NCBI RefSeq assembly: GCF_014171475.1
Contig: NZ_CP048817.1
Location: 4,618,501 to 4,682,500 of the forward strand
Length of the DNA: 64,000 nucleotides
Reading direction: 5' to 3'
From: Sphingomonas sp. So64.6b
GTDB taxonomy: Bacteria > Pseudomonadota > Alphaproteobacteria > Sphingomonadales > Sphingomonadaceae
The notes below the pieces were generated by a model. It saw only the letters and a program-made list of their open reading frames with translations. It searched no databases and was not told the origin of the DNA. Shown piece by piece: positions 1 to 9,624 of this stretch (its first letter is position 1; each line of letters begins with the position of its first letter). A program made the position numbers and the translations under genes.

Positions 1-239
1 GACCTATTGGCTCGCGACCGCACCGTTAGAGAAAGCCCGTGGCACTTGCTGCCACAGGCTGCCGTGGCGGTCCCGACGGCGTCGTGCGGCCAGAGCAGTG
101 ACGCAACGGACGGACCGCGCCGCGTCCGGCCGATAAATGTCCTGTCTAAGGCTGGCGAGGATAACGTGTGCTCATGACGGGCTTGGCCGGTGCCGGCTGC
201 GGGATATTGTGAATCACTCTCGAACCGTGAGCTTATCCG

Positions 240-905
240 CTATTCAGGAAAAGGAGCCGCGAAGAGCGTATCGACCGAGGAGGGTGGCGAATAATCAGCG
301 ACGAAGCGCAGGCCGAAATCGGCGACCCAAGTCCCATATGTTGTGGCGGGCTTGTCGGCTGCGAGCTTTGACAGGCACCCGCAGAACCGCTGCTTCATCT
401 CGAGCCGAGGGAAGGCGGCCAGGATTGTATTCAATGTTTCGGACTCGATGCTGTCGAGACCCGAACCGCCATAGTCCAAGGCCACGCCTGCGTTGACGAG
501 TGCGACCTCCACCTCCTTGTGTTTTGCGATCGATCCGGTTGAATGCAGTGCAATGCAGTCCCAGACGAGTTGCTGCCGGGAGGTTGCCATTTCGGGCGCT
601 GCTCTGCCGATAAGATTCCGCGCCGCATTGGCGCCGTCGACTTCAAAACGGTTTTCGCCGGCGAACTGATCCGTAAGACCCAGATCATGCAGGATGGAGC
701 CGACAGCCAGGACTTCGGCATCATATCGGACGCCGCGGGCGACTGCGATGTGGGTCGCAAAGAGCCATGTCCGCATAACGTGATTGAACAACCATGGTTC
801 GGACGCGGATCTCGCCTGATCAATTGCGGTGTGCAGAATCGGTGCTTCGTCAATCGGGAGGGCAGTCAATGTCGATAGGAAGGCGGCGGTGTAATGGCTG
901 GTCAC
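240..905 (-). CDS. HD-domain protein, cyanamide hydratase-like
   Basis: Predicted metal-dependent HD-family hydrolase of about 221 residues. The protein has FNHVMRTWLFA followed by ILHDLGL, which is the H...HD arrangement of HD phosphohydrolases. The overall pattern (LHDLGLTDQF, then a stretch ending in ALHSTGS) resembles the cyanamide hydratase-like HD subfamily. I chose the GTG at 905 because AAGGAAATCCCC precedes it; an in-frame ATG at 941 has no clear ribosome binding site. The gene stands alone on the minus strand. The substrate cannot be read from the sequence: many relatives are annotated only by fold. The family call is good and the specific activity unknown. Confidence 0.75.
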   Translation of the reverse strand: MTSHYTAAFLSTLTALPIDEAPILHTAIDQARSASEPWLFNHVMRTWLFATHIAVARGVRYDAEVLAVGSILHDLGLTDQFAGENRFEVDGANAARNLIGRAAPEMATSRQQLVWDCIALHSTGSIAKHKEVEVALVNAGVALDYGGSGLDSIESETLNTILAAFPRLEMKQRFCGCLSKLAADKPATTYGTWVADFGLRFVADYSPPSSVDTLFAAPFPE

Positions 906-1085
906 GGGGATTTCCTTTTCATTGAATTGATCAGCGTGCATAGTGGAGGTGCGCTTTCTCGCGATCGGCCGCCCCGCGCCGGCCCCGTTGCCTGGCAGGT
1001 GCGCGCATTGGACGGTGCGCTTGCCCCATTTCCGCGAGAGGGGTGCGGGCCGCAGGTCGTGTGCGATTTATGTCGAATCTAAGGG

Positions 1086-1397
1086 CTAGACGCTGCCAGC
1101 CCTTTCAATGACGAGTATTCTTGCCTCGCCAATAGGAACCGCTTTGTGCTCATCTCCCTCTTTGGCATGGAAGATATCGCCGACGGCGAGCTGCTGACAA
1201 CTCTCACCATTCGCGTCGCGGACATGCATATCGACCGCACCGTCCAATACCACGAAGACTTCCGGGCCGTCATTGACGTGCCAGATATATGCGGCGTTGG
1301 TCCAGTGCAGTCGGACCGACGCATCTTCGATCCGTTCGATGTCGATTGCTCCCCAAGCACGATCGGAGACAAATTGAGCTGGTCGATGGACGCGCAT
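1086..1397 (-). CDS. Small single-domain cupin protein
   Basis: A protein of about 103 residues with one beta-barrel cupin domain. The first cupin motif is degenerate (WHVNDGPEVFVVLDG), and the second is LAVGDIFHAKEGDEHKA, with a histidine near its end. Such small cupins bind a metal or act as sugar or mannose isomerase-like proteins; no reaction can be assigned here. The ATG at 1397 has GGAG about ten bases upstream. An in-frame start at 1433 would add twelve residues without a better signal. The gene is divergent from the adjacent Lrp-type regulator, about 94 bp away, so that regulator may control it; that is inference only. Confidence 0.72.
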   Translation of the reverse strand: MRVHRPAQFVSDRAWGAIDIERIEDASVRLHWTNAAYIWHVNDGPEVFVVLDGAVDMHVRDANGESCQQLAVGDIFHAKEGDEHKAVPIGEARILVIERAGSV

Positions 1398-1491
1398 GGA
1401 TGTTGTTCTCCAAAGTGGTGCGCTTAATGGCACCCGAAATTGCCGCCTGCGATATTGCGATTCGACGTAATCGCGTGCGAAGTGGAACCGG

Positions 1492-1956
1492 ATGAACGCT
1501 GATCACATTCTCGATCCCACCGATCGCCGCCTGCTCGGCCTGCTGCAGAATAATGCGCGTTCATCGATGACAGCGCTGGGCAAGGCGCTCAACCTGTCTC
1601 GAACCGCGGTGCAGGCAAGGATCGGTCGCCTTGAGCGAGACGGCGTGATTACGAGCTATACGACAGTCCTGCGACCTTCGGGCCAGACAAGCCTTTGTGC
1701 CCTTATCTCTCTGCGTATCGGCATCCGTCCGTGTGCGAGTGTGCTGAAGCCACTGCTGTCCTGGCCGGAGATCGTCCATGGCTATTCCACCGCCGGTTCC
1801 ACGGATGCCGTCCTTGTCGTACGAGTCGACGCAGCACAGACTTTGTCCGCGTTGACCGACCGGTTGGCGGTAATACCAGGTGTCGAGGGCGTGGAAACCA
1901 CCGTCGTGCTGGACACTTTCATCGACCGTTCCGGGCAGGTCGGCACTGGCGTGTGA
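1492..1956 (+). CDS. Lrp/AsnC-family transcriptional regulator
   Basis: A regulator of 154 residues, the normal length for Lrp/AsnC. The N-terminal helix-turn-helix is clear (LDPTDRRLLGLLQNNARSS, then LGKALNLSRTAVQARIGRLE). It is followed by a RAM ligand-binding domain from about residue 65, with the usual VVRVDA and VIPGVEGVETTVVLD strands. Proteins of this family bind DNA as dimers or octamers and respond to small amino-acid-like ligands. It diverges from the cupin gene, which is the most likely local target. The start ATG is preceded by GGAACCGG. Confidence 0.88.
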   Translation: MNADHILDPTDRRLLGLLQNNARSSMTALGKALNLSRTAVQARIGRLERDGVITSYTTVLRPSGQTSLCALISLRIGIRPCASVLKPLLSWPEIVHGYSTAGSTDAVLVVRVDAAQTLSALTDRLAVIPGVEGVETTVVLDTFIDRSGQVGTGV

Positions 1957-2159
1957 CGATGAACAGTCTGAGGATGACCCGGCGGTCCGTCGCCGGCTCT
2001 TCTGTAACTTCCTCCAGAATAGCGTTGCCACGACTTGGGATATTCGCTGCTCTGTTTTCTATGACGTTTCAGCTTGCATAGTGGCGAGAATTGGCGGCGC
2101 TGGCGCGTTCAGTTTCACTGCACAATGACGGACGCTTTGGGCGGATCGCGGGCGCCAGA

Positions 2160-2174
2160 TAATCGAAACGATTA
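2160..2174 (+). promoter_or_regulatory. TAATCG-N3-CGATTA dyad (effector box A)
   Basis: Perfect inverted repeat TAATCG-AAA-CGATTA, 63 nt before the GTG start of the LysM protein. It is the best-formed member of a motif that recurs before at least five other genes of this T3SS region. The repeated sequence and spacing are seen directly; that it is an operator or activator site is inferred. Confidence 0.6.
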
Positions 2175-2237
2175 AAGCCGCCCCAGGCCTATCGCGCTAG
2201 CGCGGTACCCACTCGGATGGTGTTGCTGGAGGCTTGG

Positions 2238-4940
2238 GTGATTGGAATCGTCAATGCGGTGCGGGCGCTGAATCAAGCGGCCGACAAAGCCCAGATGGCA
2301 GCGCAGCAGGCAACCCAACATCGCGTCGCGGCGCGTGAGACAATCGCAACCATCGCAACACAACACTCGATCACACCCGATGCACTGCGCCTCGCGAACC
2401 CACAGCTCCCGCGCTTTGTCGAACCCCCGGTCGGCGCCATACTACAGATACCAACAGCTGAGCTCGACGTTCCACTCTATGTGGCGAGGCGACACCCGCT
2501 TGAACAGGCACCGGTAGGGCAGCATGGCGAACGCCTAAGGGTTGATCAGGCGACCAGAAACCTCAACACGGCGGAGAGCAATCTCGTGGCCCTCAAGGCC
2601 GCGATGGCCGGCGGCAATCGTGCTGGCGCGGCCGACTTGAGCAGCTATGAGAATGCCCTTGGCGCGGCGCGTAGCAATCTGCGCGAAGCGGTCAGCGCGG
2701 AGATCGACGCATCAACCGGACATCGCCCCACCGGCGACATTTACGATGCCGGCTTCGTGCGCCGTCAGGGAGCGGCGATCGCCGAACGCTATACCGGCGA
2801 TCCGGCGACTAAGGCAGCGATCGACCGCGAAGTGGCGGGCCTGGCGACCGACCGCGAGGTTTCCGACACCAAGACGATCCTGCTCGCACAGAAGGATCCG
2901 GCGACGATGGGCAAGCTGATGGCGACCGAGTTGCCCAAGCTCTCGCCCGACGCGCAGAACCGCTTGCTCAACGATCCCGATATCAGGAACTGGATCGCCG
3001 GGCCGCTGCGCGAAGTGGATTCGGCGAAGATCACCACGAGCGATGCCCAGATCGCGGCGTCGCACGAAGCCGATGCTTTTGCCCGGCGCCTCGCCGGCGT
3101 AACGGCGGCATTGTCGCCGGAACAGGCCCAGGCGCTGACCAAGTCGCTAATGCCAGAAATCCAGAAGGCCGGCGAAGACAAGCTGATCCCGACCGCGGTC
3201 AATAGCGGCAACACGCGCTTCGCCGACCTGTCGCGCGTCGTCAGCCGGCTCGGCGATGCGCCGGACGCCGATGCGCTGGTCAATGAGATCGCACGCAGCT
3301 ATGCCGATGTGCTCGGCAATGCGCCGTTCGCCGGGCAGACGGTTCACGACGCTACGGTCGGCGAAGGCGGCCCGCGGTTAGCGGTCGCGGTGGCCAGGAC
3401 GCTGCAGGGACGCAACGAGGTACCGCCGAGCGCAGTCAGCGACATCATGGGCGGTGTGCAGACCGGGGTCGACCAGCTGCGCAGCCAGGTCGATCACGAC
3501 ATGCAGGAATATGGCCAGCATCTCGCCAAGATCGATGCAGCGACACGGTCGACCCAGGGCCTGCCCGGTGCGGCCGAGGCGCGGCAGCGTTATATCGATT
3601 CCCAGCCTCAGGCATTCAAGGATCGGATGAAGGAGCTTTCGGGGATCGCGGCGGACGGCGGGACACGGCTGACCAAGGCCCTTGCCGGCCTCGCCGATAT
3701 GCCGCCCGGACTCGATCGCGACACCAGCCTCCAGACCGTCCTGCAGCAGGTCGGTGAGGACAAGGCAGCGCAGACCGCGATGATCATGGGCGCGCAGAAA
3801 AATCCCGATGCGTTGATCGGCACTGAGGGCAAGCAGGCGATCGAAGCGCTCACCGCGGTCAAGATGGGCAAGGAAGGCACGGAGTTCGTGCGCGGCTTCA
3901 CCGGAGTCGTGATCGGATTGAACCAGTCGGCCGCGATCGACCTTGCCAAGAGCGGCGATATCGTCGGCGCGCAGTCGAAGCTCGCACAATGGGCGGACCC
4001 GGTATGGGGCGAGCGGCTCGGCATGGATCCGAAGGATTATACCGGCCTCACCGGCAAGCTGGACGAAGTGTTGCAGGCGGCCGGCGATCCCGCCAAGGCA
4101 AACGCGGCGCTCGGCGAGATGCGCGATATGCTCGACAATCGAGGCGAGCTGATGGAGGCGGATACGACCGCGGGCCGGCTGTTCCGCGGACTGAATCTCG
4201 CGGCTTCGATCACCTTGGCAGGCAAGTCGCTGAACGAAGCGCTGAACGAAGGCGGCGTGGACAAATGGCTGTCCGCGGCCGGTGACAGTGCCGGTGTGGC
4301 CAAGGACGGCTATGATCTGATCGCGGCGCTGGCCGGCAAGGGCGCGGCGACCAGCACGAAATGGTTCCTTGGGATCTTTGGCGGGCTGTCGGTCGCGGCC
4401 GATGTCGGGAAGATGTTCACCGGCGAGACGTCCTTCGACAAGGGCGCATCGGCTGTCAGCGCGATGGGCGGCGGCTTCATGCTCGCGGCCGGCGTGCTGG
4501 GCGGACCTGCCGGCATGGCCTATGCCTTTATGGGCGCGTCGCTGACCATCATCATCGAATGGGCAAAGGGCGAACACGAGCAGAAAAAGCAGCTCGAGGA
4601 CCTCACCAAATCCTCCGGCGAGGTGCTCAAGTTACTCGTCGAACACGGCCTCGACCCGGCGGCAATTCCGTCATTGTCGCGGCGCGGTGGCGATTCCGGC
4701 GAATTCGCGGCCACGCCGATCCTGACCGGCTATCTGGCCGATCGCGGCTTCTCGCCCGAACAGGCGCTGGCCTGGATCAACGATGCCGCGCGCGGCGGCA
4801 AGCTGGACTCGGTCATGGATACTGCGGTCGAACTCGCCGAGGAGGTTGGCGACGATCCGGACAAAGCGGACACGATCGGCGGGCGGCTGGACGAAACGGT
4901 CCACCGAGCAGGGCTTCCCGAACGCGCGCCAAGGGCATGA
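2238..4940 (+). CDS. Large LysM-containing putative T3SS substrate
   Basis: A protein of about 900 residues that I cannot match to a named family. Residues about 35-75 form a LysM-like peptidoglycan-binding module (TIATIATQHSITPDALRLAN, ending in a VGAILQIP strand). The long middle is alanine-rich and mostly helical. Residues about 736-775 are a hydrophobic, glycine-rich stretch (AAGVLGGPAGMAYAFMG) that could insert in a membrane. There is no Sec signal peptide. I chose GTG 2238 because GGAGG lies five bases before it; an in-frame ATG at 2217 has no such site. A perfect TAATCG-N3-CGATTA dyad lies upstream, as before other candidate effectors. I infer a secreted effector or translocator. The distance from the apparatus genes and the absence of a recognised domain limit certainty. 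Confidence 0.6.
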   Translation: MIGIVNAVRALNQAADKAQMAAQQATQHRVAARETIATIATQHSITPDALRLANPQLPRFVEPPVGAILQIPTAELDVPLYVARRHPLEQAPVGQHGERLRVDQATRNLNTAESNLVALKAAMAGGNRAGAADLSSYENALGAARSNLREAVSAEIDASTGHRPTGDIYDAGFVRRQGAAIAERYTGDPATKAAIDREVAGLATDREVSDTKTILLAQKDPATMGKLMATELPKLSPDAQNRLLNDPDIRNWIAGPLREVDSAKITTSDAQIAASHEADAFARRLAGVTAALSPEQAQALTKSLMPEIQKAGEDKLIPTAVNSGNTRFADLSRVVSRLGDAPDADALVNEIARSYADVLGNAPFAGQTVHDATVGEGGPRLAVAVARTLQGRNEVPPSAVSDIMGGVQTGVDQLRSQVDHDMQEYGQHLAKIDAATRSTQGLPGAAEARQRYIDSQPQAFKDRMKELSGIAADGGTRLTKALAGLADMPPGLDRDTSLQTVLQQVGEDKAAQTAMIMGAQKNPDALIGTEGKQAIEALTAVKMGKEGTEFVRGFTGVVIGLNQSAAIDLAKSGDIVGAQSKLAQWADPVWGERLGMDPKDYTGLTGKLDEVLQAAGDPAKANAALGEMRDMLDNRGELMEADTTAGRLFRGLNLAASITLAGKSLNEALNEGGVDKWLSAAGDSAGVAKDGYDLIAALAGKGAATSTKWFLGIFGGLSVAADVGKMFTGETSFDKGASAVSAMGGGFMLAAGVLGGPAGMAYAFMGASLTIIIEWAKGEHEQKKQLEDLTKSSGEVLKLLVEHGLDPAAIPSLSRRGGDSGEFAATPILTGYLADRGFSPEQALAWINDAARGGKLDSVMDTAVELAEEVGDDPDKADTIGGRLDETVHRAGLPERAPRA

Positions 4941-5393
4941 GGAGGTAGCGCCGGAAATCTAGCCGATATGCGGTAGGCGGGTACGAATTTGCGCAACCGT
5001 CTTCCCTCCTCGCCGTGCCCGCCCTCTTTCACCTTTCCTCGGTACCCGAAGGCGGGGCCTGTTCATCTGGGGAAATGCCTGTCGCGCTGCAAAAATCGTT
5101 TGATCGCGACGGCGTCGCGATGGTCATGTCGCGAAAACAGAGTGGCAGGCGACAGGCCTGATGTCGAGCTCGTCGAAGTTCGAGGACTTGAGCTGGACCG
5201 CTCCTCGCGCACCGGTATGCGAGTTCGAACAAGGGTTGAAGGCATCGACGACGCGTCGAAAGTGGTTCCATTCTGGATCGCGTCGATGACCATTGAACCA
5301 AGCGAGGTCAGCGGCAGTTCTTAAGTGTTCGACTTCGGTGCAGGCCCGGATAGGCGAAGCGCGCCGCACGCCGGTGAGATACGGACTGATGGC
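4941..5393. other. Gene-free interval
   Basis: About 450 bp between the LysM gene and an alpha/beta hydrolase gene. Open frames here lack coherent protein character and ribosome binding sites. No hairpin terminator, repeat or operator stands out. Confidence 0.5.
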
Positions 5394-6047
5394 ATGGCAA
5401 CTTTCATTCTGGTGCCGGGAGGCTGGCAAGGCGGTTGGGTCTACGAAGCCGTCGCCAGTATCCTTGAAAAAAATGGGCACAAAGCCGTACCGATGACGGT
5501 TTATGGGCTGCCCGATTGCATTGTGCCTGCCGTTAACCTTGACTCCCACATCGCTGCAGCGATCGACGTCGCACGGGCACAGATTGGCGACGTGATACTC
5601 GCAGGTCAGTCTTACGGCGGCATGGTGATAGCCGGCGCAGCAGATGCCGTGGCACCGCAGATCCGAGCGTTGGTCTACGTGGATGCCTATGTCCCCGATT
5701 CGGGCGATTCGGTCTGGTCATTGACGACGCCGGCCTTTCGAGAATTGTTTGTGGCCGGTGCGGCGGCTGACGGCATCAATTGTGTGCCGCCGCCCGGTTC
5801 CGACCAGCGCTGTCGGGCGCAGCCGATCGGAACATTTTTGCAGACGATCAGCCTCAGTGGCCGTTGGCGCGAAGTGCAGCGCAAGACCTTCGTCTGCGCA
5901 CTCGGATGGGAGGGAAGCCCTTTTCGTGATCTGTATAGCCGACTGAGCGATCAACAGGACTGGCAAACCGTAGCTCTCGACTGCGGGCATAATATTGCTC
6001 GGCTAGAGCCCGAGAAACTGGCAAAAATATTGCTGGCTCGTGCGTGA
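5394..6047 (+). CDS. Alpha/beta hydrolase, esterase-like
   Basis: A cytoplasmic alpha/beta hydrolase of about 217 residues. It begins with FILVPGGWQGGW, the oxyanion-hole loop of the salicylate/methyl-ester esterase group, has the nucleophile elbow GQSYGG, and ends with DCGHNIA, supplying the catalytic histidine. The acidic residue is probably in the DAYVPD region or later. I chose ATG 5394, which starts the first beta strand directly; upstream in-frame codons would add an unrelated tail. The next hydrolase gene begins shortly after, so the two may be co-transcribed. The substrate is unknown. Confidence 0.78.
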   Translation: MATFILVPGGWQGGWVYEAVASILEKNGHKAVPMTVYGLPDCIVPAVNLDSHIAAAIDVARAQIGDVILAGQSYGGMVIAGAADAVAPQIRALVYVDAYVPDSGDSVWSLTTPAFRELFVAGAAADGINCVPPPGSDQRCRAQPIGTFLQTISLSGRWREVQRKTFVCALGWEGSPFRDLYSRLSDQQDWQTVALDCGHNIARLEPEKLAKILLARA

Positions 6048-6175
6048 CCGCCATTCGCTGGAGACGCGAGAGGTGTTCATCCGGATTTGCACTTCGTCAC
6101 AATGAGGATAGAGCCATCGGCTCTGCGATCATCCTGGTTTTCCGACAGGATGAGCTGACCGGAAAGTATGAAGCC

Positions 6176-7471
6176 GTGCGATCGACCCTCTTCATTATCG
6201 GAGTAGCCCTGGCGACCGTAGGACCAGGGGCTCGTGGACAACAAGCGCCGCAGGTTGGCTGTGAGGCGGCATATTACCGATTGAGCGATGGCTCGGGGAT
6301 AGACATTGCCCCGTCGACCGCCGGCCATTTTAGGTGGCGCCGCCCTGACGGCACAACAGGCCTATTGTCTTCGCGCGGAAATGGCGTTTGGGATAGCAGC
6401 ACCGGCTGGACCGAGAGGCCTGACGGGAAAACAGTAGATCTGTCACACTGCGCCAATGGCTCAATCAAGTTCAACGGGGACCACGGCACCCGATTACCTT
6501 TTACCGTAGCAAGCTCGTCATTTAGCAGCGATGGCGTGCAACTCGCAGGGCGGCTGATATTGCCTTCGGGCAGTGCTCACGTTCCCGTCGTGGTGCTGGT
6601 GCATGGTTCGGAGGATAGCTCGGCTCTCGAGACATACGCGCTCCAGCGGATGCTGCCAGCGCAAGGCGTAGGCGTTTTCGTTTACGACAAGCGAGGCACG
6701 GGTAAATCTGCTGGTGCATTCACGCACGACATTCGTCAGCTCGCCCGAGATGCTAAGCGCGCGCTTGCTGCAGCAAAAGAGCTTGCGGGACGGCGCGGCG
6801 CGCGATTTGGTTACTATGGCACGAGTCAGGGAGGATGGACTGCTCCGCTTGCTGCCACACAGACGCGCGTGGACTTCGTCATCATTGGCTATGGGCTCGC
6901 TGTGTCGCCGATGCAGGAGGATGCCGAAGCGCTTGAGCAGGATATGATCCGCCACGGCTTTGGCCAGGCCGAGATCGTAAAAGCAAAGGAGGTTGGCTCA
7001 GCGGCACAGGCGATTGTGCGAGCGCGCTTTCGGGAAGGGTACGAATCCCTGCGGGCTGTTGTCGGAAAGTATGAAAAGGAGCCATGGTTTCCTTATCTGC
7101 ATGGCAATGTCACCGGGTTCATCATCAAGACGCCCGAGGCTGAGTTGCGGCAACAAGGGCCCCGCCTTCTGGCCGGCATCATTCCAGATTATGACCCGAT
7201 GCCCGTGCTAACGTCACTCAGGACGCCGCAGCTGTGGATCCTCGGCGGGGAGGATCTGGAGGCACCATTGCGCGAGACCTATCGCCGTCTCACGATGCTA
7301 AAACGCTCCGGTCGACCGATCTCGATCAAGGTCTATCCGCACGTGGAACATGGTTTGTACGAGTTCGAGGTTCGCGGGGACAAGCGCCTTTCAACTCGCC
7401 AGCCGGCATCGTTGCAACCGCTGATCGTCGCCTTTGCCAAGGGCCAGAAGGCCAGAACCATCGACGACTGA
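6176..7471 (+). CDS. Exported alpha/beta hydrolase (serine aminopeptidase-like)
   Basis: About 431 residues. The N-terminus (STLFIIGVALATVGPGARGQ) looks like a signal peptide, followed by a non-catalytic domain of roughly 100 residues and then an alpha/beta hydrolase with VVVLVHGSE, the nucleophile elbow GTSQGG, and HVEHGLYEF for the histidine. This layout is common in periplasmic or secreted hydrolases annotated as acyl-CoA thioester hydrolase or serine aminopeptidase-like; the substrate is unknown. I placed the start at GTG 6176, with GGAAAG upstream and the signal peptide beginning immediately. The frame is open back to 6044, where it overlaps the previous stop, so an upstream start is possible. 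Confidence 0.72.
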   Translation: MRSTLFIIGVALATVGPGARGQQAPQVGCEAAYYRLSDGSGIDIAPSTAGHFRWRRPDGTTGLLSSRGNGVWDSSTGWTERPDGKTVDLSHCANGSIKFNGDHGTRLPFTVASSSFSSDGVQLAGRLILPSGSAHVPVVVLVHGSEDSSALETYALQRMLPAQGVGVFVYDKRGTGKSAGAFTHDIRQLARDAKRALAAAKELAGRRGARFGYYGTSQGGWTAPLAATQTRVDFVIIGYGLAVSPMQEDAEALEQDMIRHGFGQAEIVKAKEVGSAAQAIVRARFREGYESLRAVVGKYEKEPWFPYLHGNVTGFIIKTPEAELRQQGPRLLAGIIPDYDPMPVLTSLRTPQLWILGGEDLEAPLRETYRRLTMLKRSGRPISIKVYPHVEHGLYEFEVRGDKRLSTRQPASLQPLIVAFAKGQKARTIDD

Positions 7472-7610
7472 ACTTGTCGGCCCCCGCCAGCTCTCGTCCG
7501 GCCCGCGCGTTCGGCATAGCAGGCATCGTAGCTTGGTCGTTCGACCATGTCTGCCAGCAAAGGCCGTAATCGCAACCTGCCTGTTCCCGCGTTTAACCAT
7601 TTGCCCATGG

Positions 7611-8579
7611 TCAAGGCAGGAGCAAGACGCTTCCCGTTGTATCGCCCCGCTCCAGAACATCTTGCGCTTGGGCTGCGTCAGTGAGGGAGTATCTGGCGCC
7701 GACGTCGGCGGCGATTCCTGCAGCCATCATGGCGATCGCTGCCTGCGCAGCCGCGTCATAACCACCCTTCAAGCCCAAATATCCCATGATGCTCGGGCGC
7801 GCGAGAGAAAGGCTCCGCCGACCAATTTCCACTACAGAGACGGGCGGGATCGGCCCAGCGGCCTGGCCGATGCTCGCAACGATGCCGAACGGTTTCACGC
7901 AGCCTAAGGTCTTCAGAAGTGTCGCTCCACCGATCCCGTCGATCGCGTAGTCGACGAATGTCCCGCCGGTCAGTGCTTCAACCTCAGCCGCATAGTCTGC
8001 GTCCCGTCCGACGATGACGTGATCAGCACCATGCAATCGCGCTATCTCGGCCTTTTCCGATGATCCAACCGTTGCGATCACGGTCGCGCCAAGCGTCTTA
8101 ATCCATTGCACCAGCAAGCCGCCCAAGCCGCCAGCGGCGGCATGGACAAGAATTGTCTGGCCACTATCGACCTTATGCACGACGGCGGTGAGCATGTGGA
8201 CGGTCATTGCCCGCAACATTGAGGCCGCCGCCACCTCGCTGCTGACCTTGTCGGGCAGTCGCACGGCGCGTGAGGCGGGTATTATGCGCTTGCTGGCATA
8301 GCCTCCAAGCACACCGCCATAGACTATGCGATCGCCGACCCGGATATTCGTGACTTCGCTTCCGATCGCTTTGACGATACCGGCGCCTTCCACGCCCAGC
8401 GTGCTGGGCCATCCCGGAAGGGGATAAATGCCCGTGCGATGATAGATATCGACGAAATTGACGCCAATGGCTTCCTGACGAAGCAGGACCTCTTCCGGAC
8501 CCGGTGAACCGGGTTCGCGGTTGACCACCTCGAGGACAGAGGAGTCGCCTGGTTTTGTAGCTTGCACGCAGATGTTCAC
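7611..8579 (-). CDS. NADPH:quinone oxidoreductase, MDR family
   Basis: Zinc-independent medium-chain dehydrogenase/reductase of 322 residues, the usual length of quinone oxidoreductases. Seen: VNFVDIYHRTGIYP, typical of the QOR subgroup; GVEGAGIV; and the nucleotide-binding HAAAGGLGGLLVQ. There is no cysteine-rich structural zinc lobe. The enzyme reduces quinones or alpha,beta-unsaturated carbonyls with NADPH in the cytoplasm. The GTG start has CGGAG before it. It is divergent from a LysR-type gene, and such pairs are often regulator and target, so control by the neighbour is likely but inferred. Confidence 0.88.
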   Translation of the reverse strand: MNICVQATKPGDSSVLEVVNREPGSPGPEEVLLRQEAIGVNFVDIYHRTGIYPLPGWPSTLGVEGAGIVKAIGSEVTNIRVGDRIVYGGVLGGYASKRIIPASRAVRLPDKVSSEVAAASMLRAMTVHMLTAVVHKVDSGQTILVHAAAGGLGGLLVQWIKTLGATVIATVGSSEKAEIARLHGADHVIVGRDADYAAEVEALTGGTFVDYAIDGIGGATLLKTLGCVKPFGIVASIGQAAGPIPPVSVVEIGRRSLSLARPSIMGYLGLKGGYDAAAQAAIAMMAAGIAADVGARYSLTDAAQAQDVLERGDTTGSVLLLP

Positions 8580-8671
8580 GATCGTCTCCGAAAATTGCTG
8601 AGGTCAGTGTTCAATCTTGTGGTTTGATTGTAAATTGACGAAATCCTCACATGGATTGTGAAAAATTGCAC

Positions 8672-9577
8672 ATGTTCGACTGGGAGGATCTTCGCCATTT
8701 CGCAGCATTCGCCGATGCCGGCTCGCTTTCGGCAGCCGCGCGCAAGCTCGGTGTTGAGCATGCGACCGTCGCGCGGCGCATCATGGCGCTCGAGGCCGCA
8801 CTTGGCACGAAGTTGGTTGATCGGCGCGGACGGCGATTGTCACTCTCCGGGGACGGCCTAACGATTGCCTCGCTCGCCCGGACCGTGGAAAGCTCGGCCC
8901 TTGCCGTTGCCCGCGCCGCTACAGGCGTACGGTCGACCTTGACGGGCAATTTGACGATCAGTGCCCCGCCGACCCTTGCCAGCGCTATTCTCGCGCGGCC
9001 GATCGTCCAGTTCCGCCATCATTATTCCAAGGTGGACGTGACATTGTTGGGAGAGAAAAGGCGGTCGTCCCTCGAGCGCCTTGAGGCCGATATCGCCATT
9101 CGGCTTGGGCGCCCTGAAGTCGGTGACCTCATTATTTCCAAACTGGGCGATATCGGATTCGGTCTGTATGGGCGCAATGATTACATCGCTGAAACATTGC
9201 CCGGCGACTGGACATTTATCGGCTATGACGATGAACTAGATGCGGCGCCTCAGCAGATCGCCTTGCTTAAGCTCGCGGGACGCCGTCCGGTTTCGCTTCG
9301 CTCAAGCACGTTGGAAGGTCAGTTGGCCTTGGTCGAGGCCGGCGGTGGTGTTGCGATGCTCCCCCATTTTCTTGCAGCACCACACGCTTTTACCCTGGCG
9401 CCCGCTGTCACGCCGATCCGCCGAGAGGTATGGTTCGTGGTTCATTCCGACCTGAGGAACTCCGCAGTCGTGCGGGCTGCGAGCGATCTACTTCGCGATG
9501 AACTTAAACAGGCGCTTCTCGCGCTGCCCGCTGGTCCGCAGGTGGCCAGCACCCTTGACGAGTGGCGCGTTGGTTGA
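8672..9577 (+). CDS. LysR-type transcriptional regulator
   Basis: About 301 residues, normal for the family. The N-terminal winged helix-turn-helix is clear (FAAFADAGSLSAAARKLGV, then ATVARRIMALE), followed by a substrate-binding domain with the usual LEADIAIRLG and LALVEAGGGVAMLPHFL blocks. I chose ATG 8672, which opens directly with FDWEDLRHF; an in-frame ATG at 8651 would add seven residues. It diverges from the quinone oxidoreductase gene across about 90 bp, the classical LysR arrangement. Confidence 0.88.
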   Translation: MFDWEDLRHFAAFADAGSLSAAARKLGVEHATVARRIMALEAALGTKLVDRRGRRLSLSGDGLTIASLARTVESSALAVARAATGVRSTLTGNLTISAPPTLASAILARPIVQFRHHYSKVDVTLLGEKRRSSLERLEADIAIRLGRPEVGDLIISKLGDIGFGLYGRNDYIAETLPGDWTFIGYDDELDAAPQQIALLKLAGRRPVSLRSSTLEGQLALVEAGGGVAMLPHFLAAPHAFTLAPAVTPIRREVWFVVHSDLRNSAVVRAASDLLRDELKQALLALPAGPQVASTLDEWRVG

Positions 9578-9624
9578 GGCTTCCCGAGATCAACTCATGT
9601 CTGCCCCCTCAGGGTCTCGACGTT

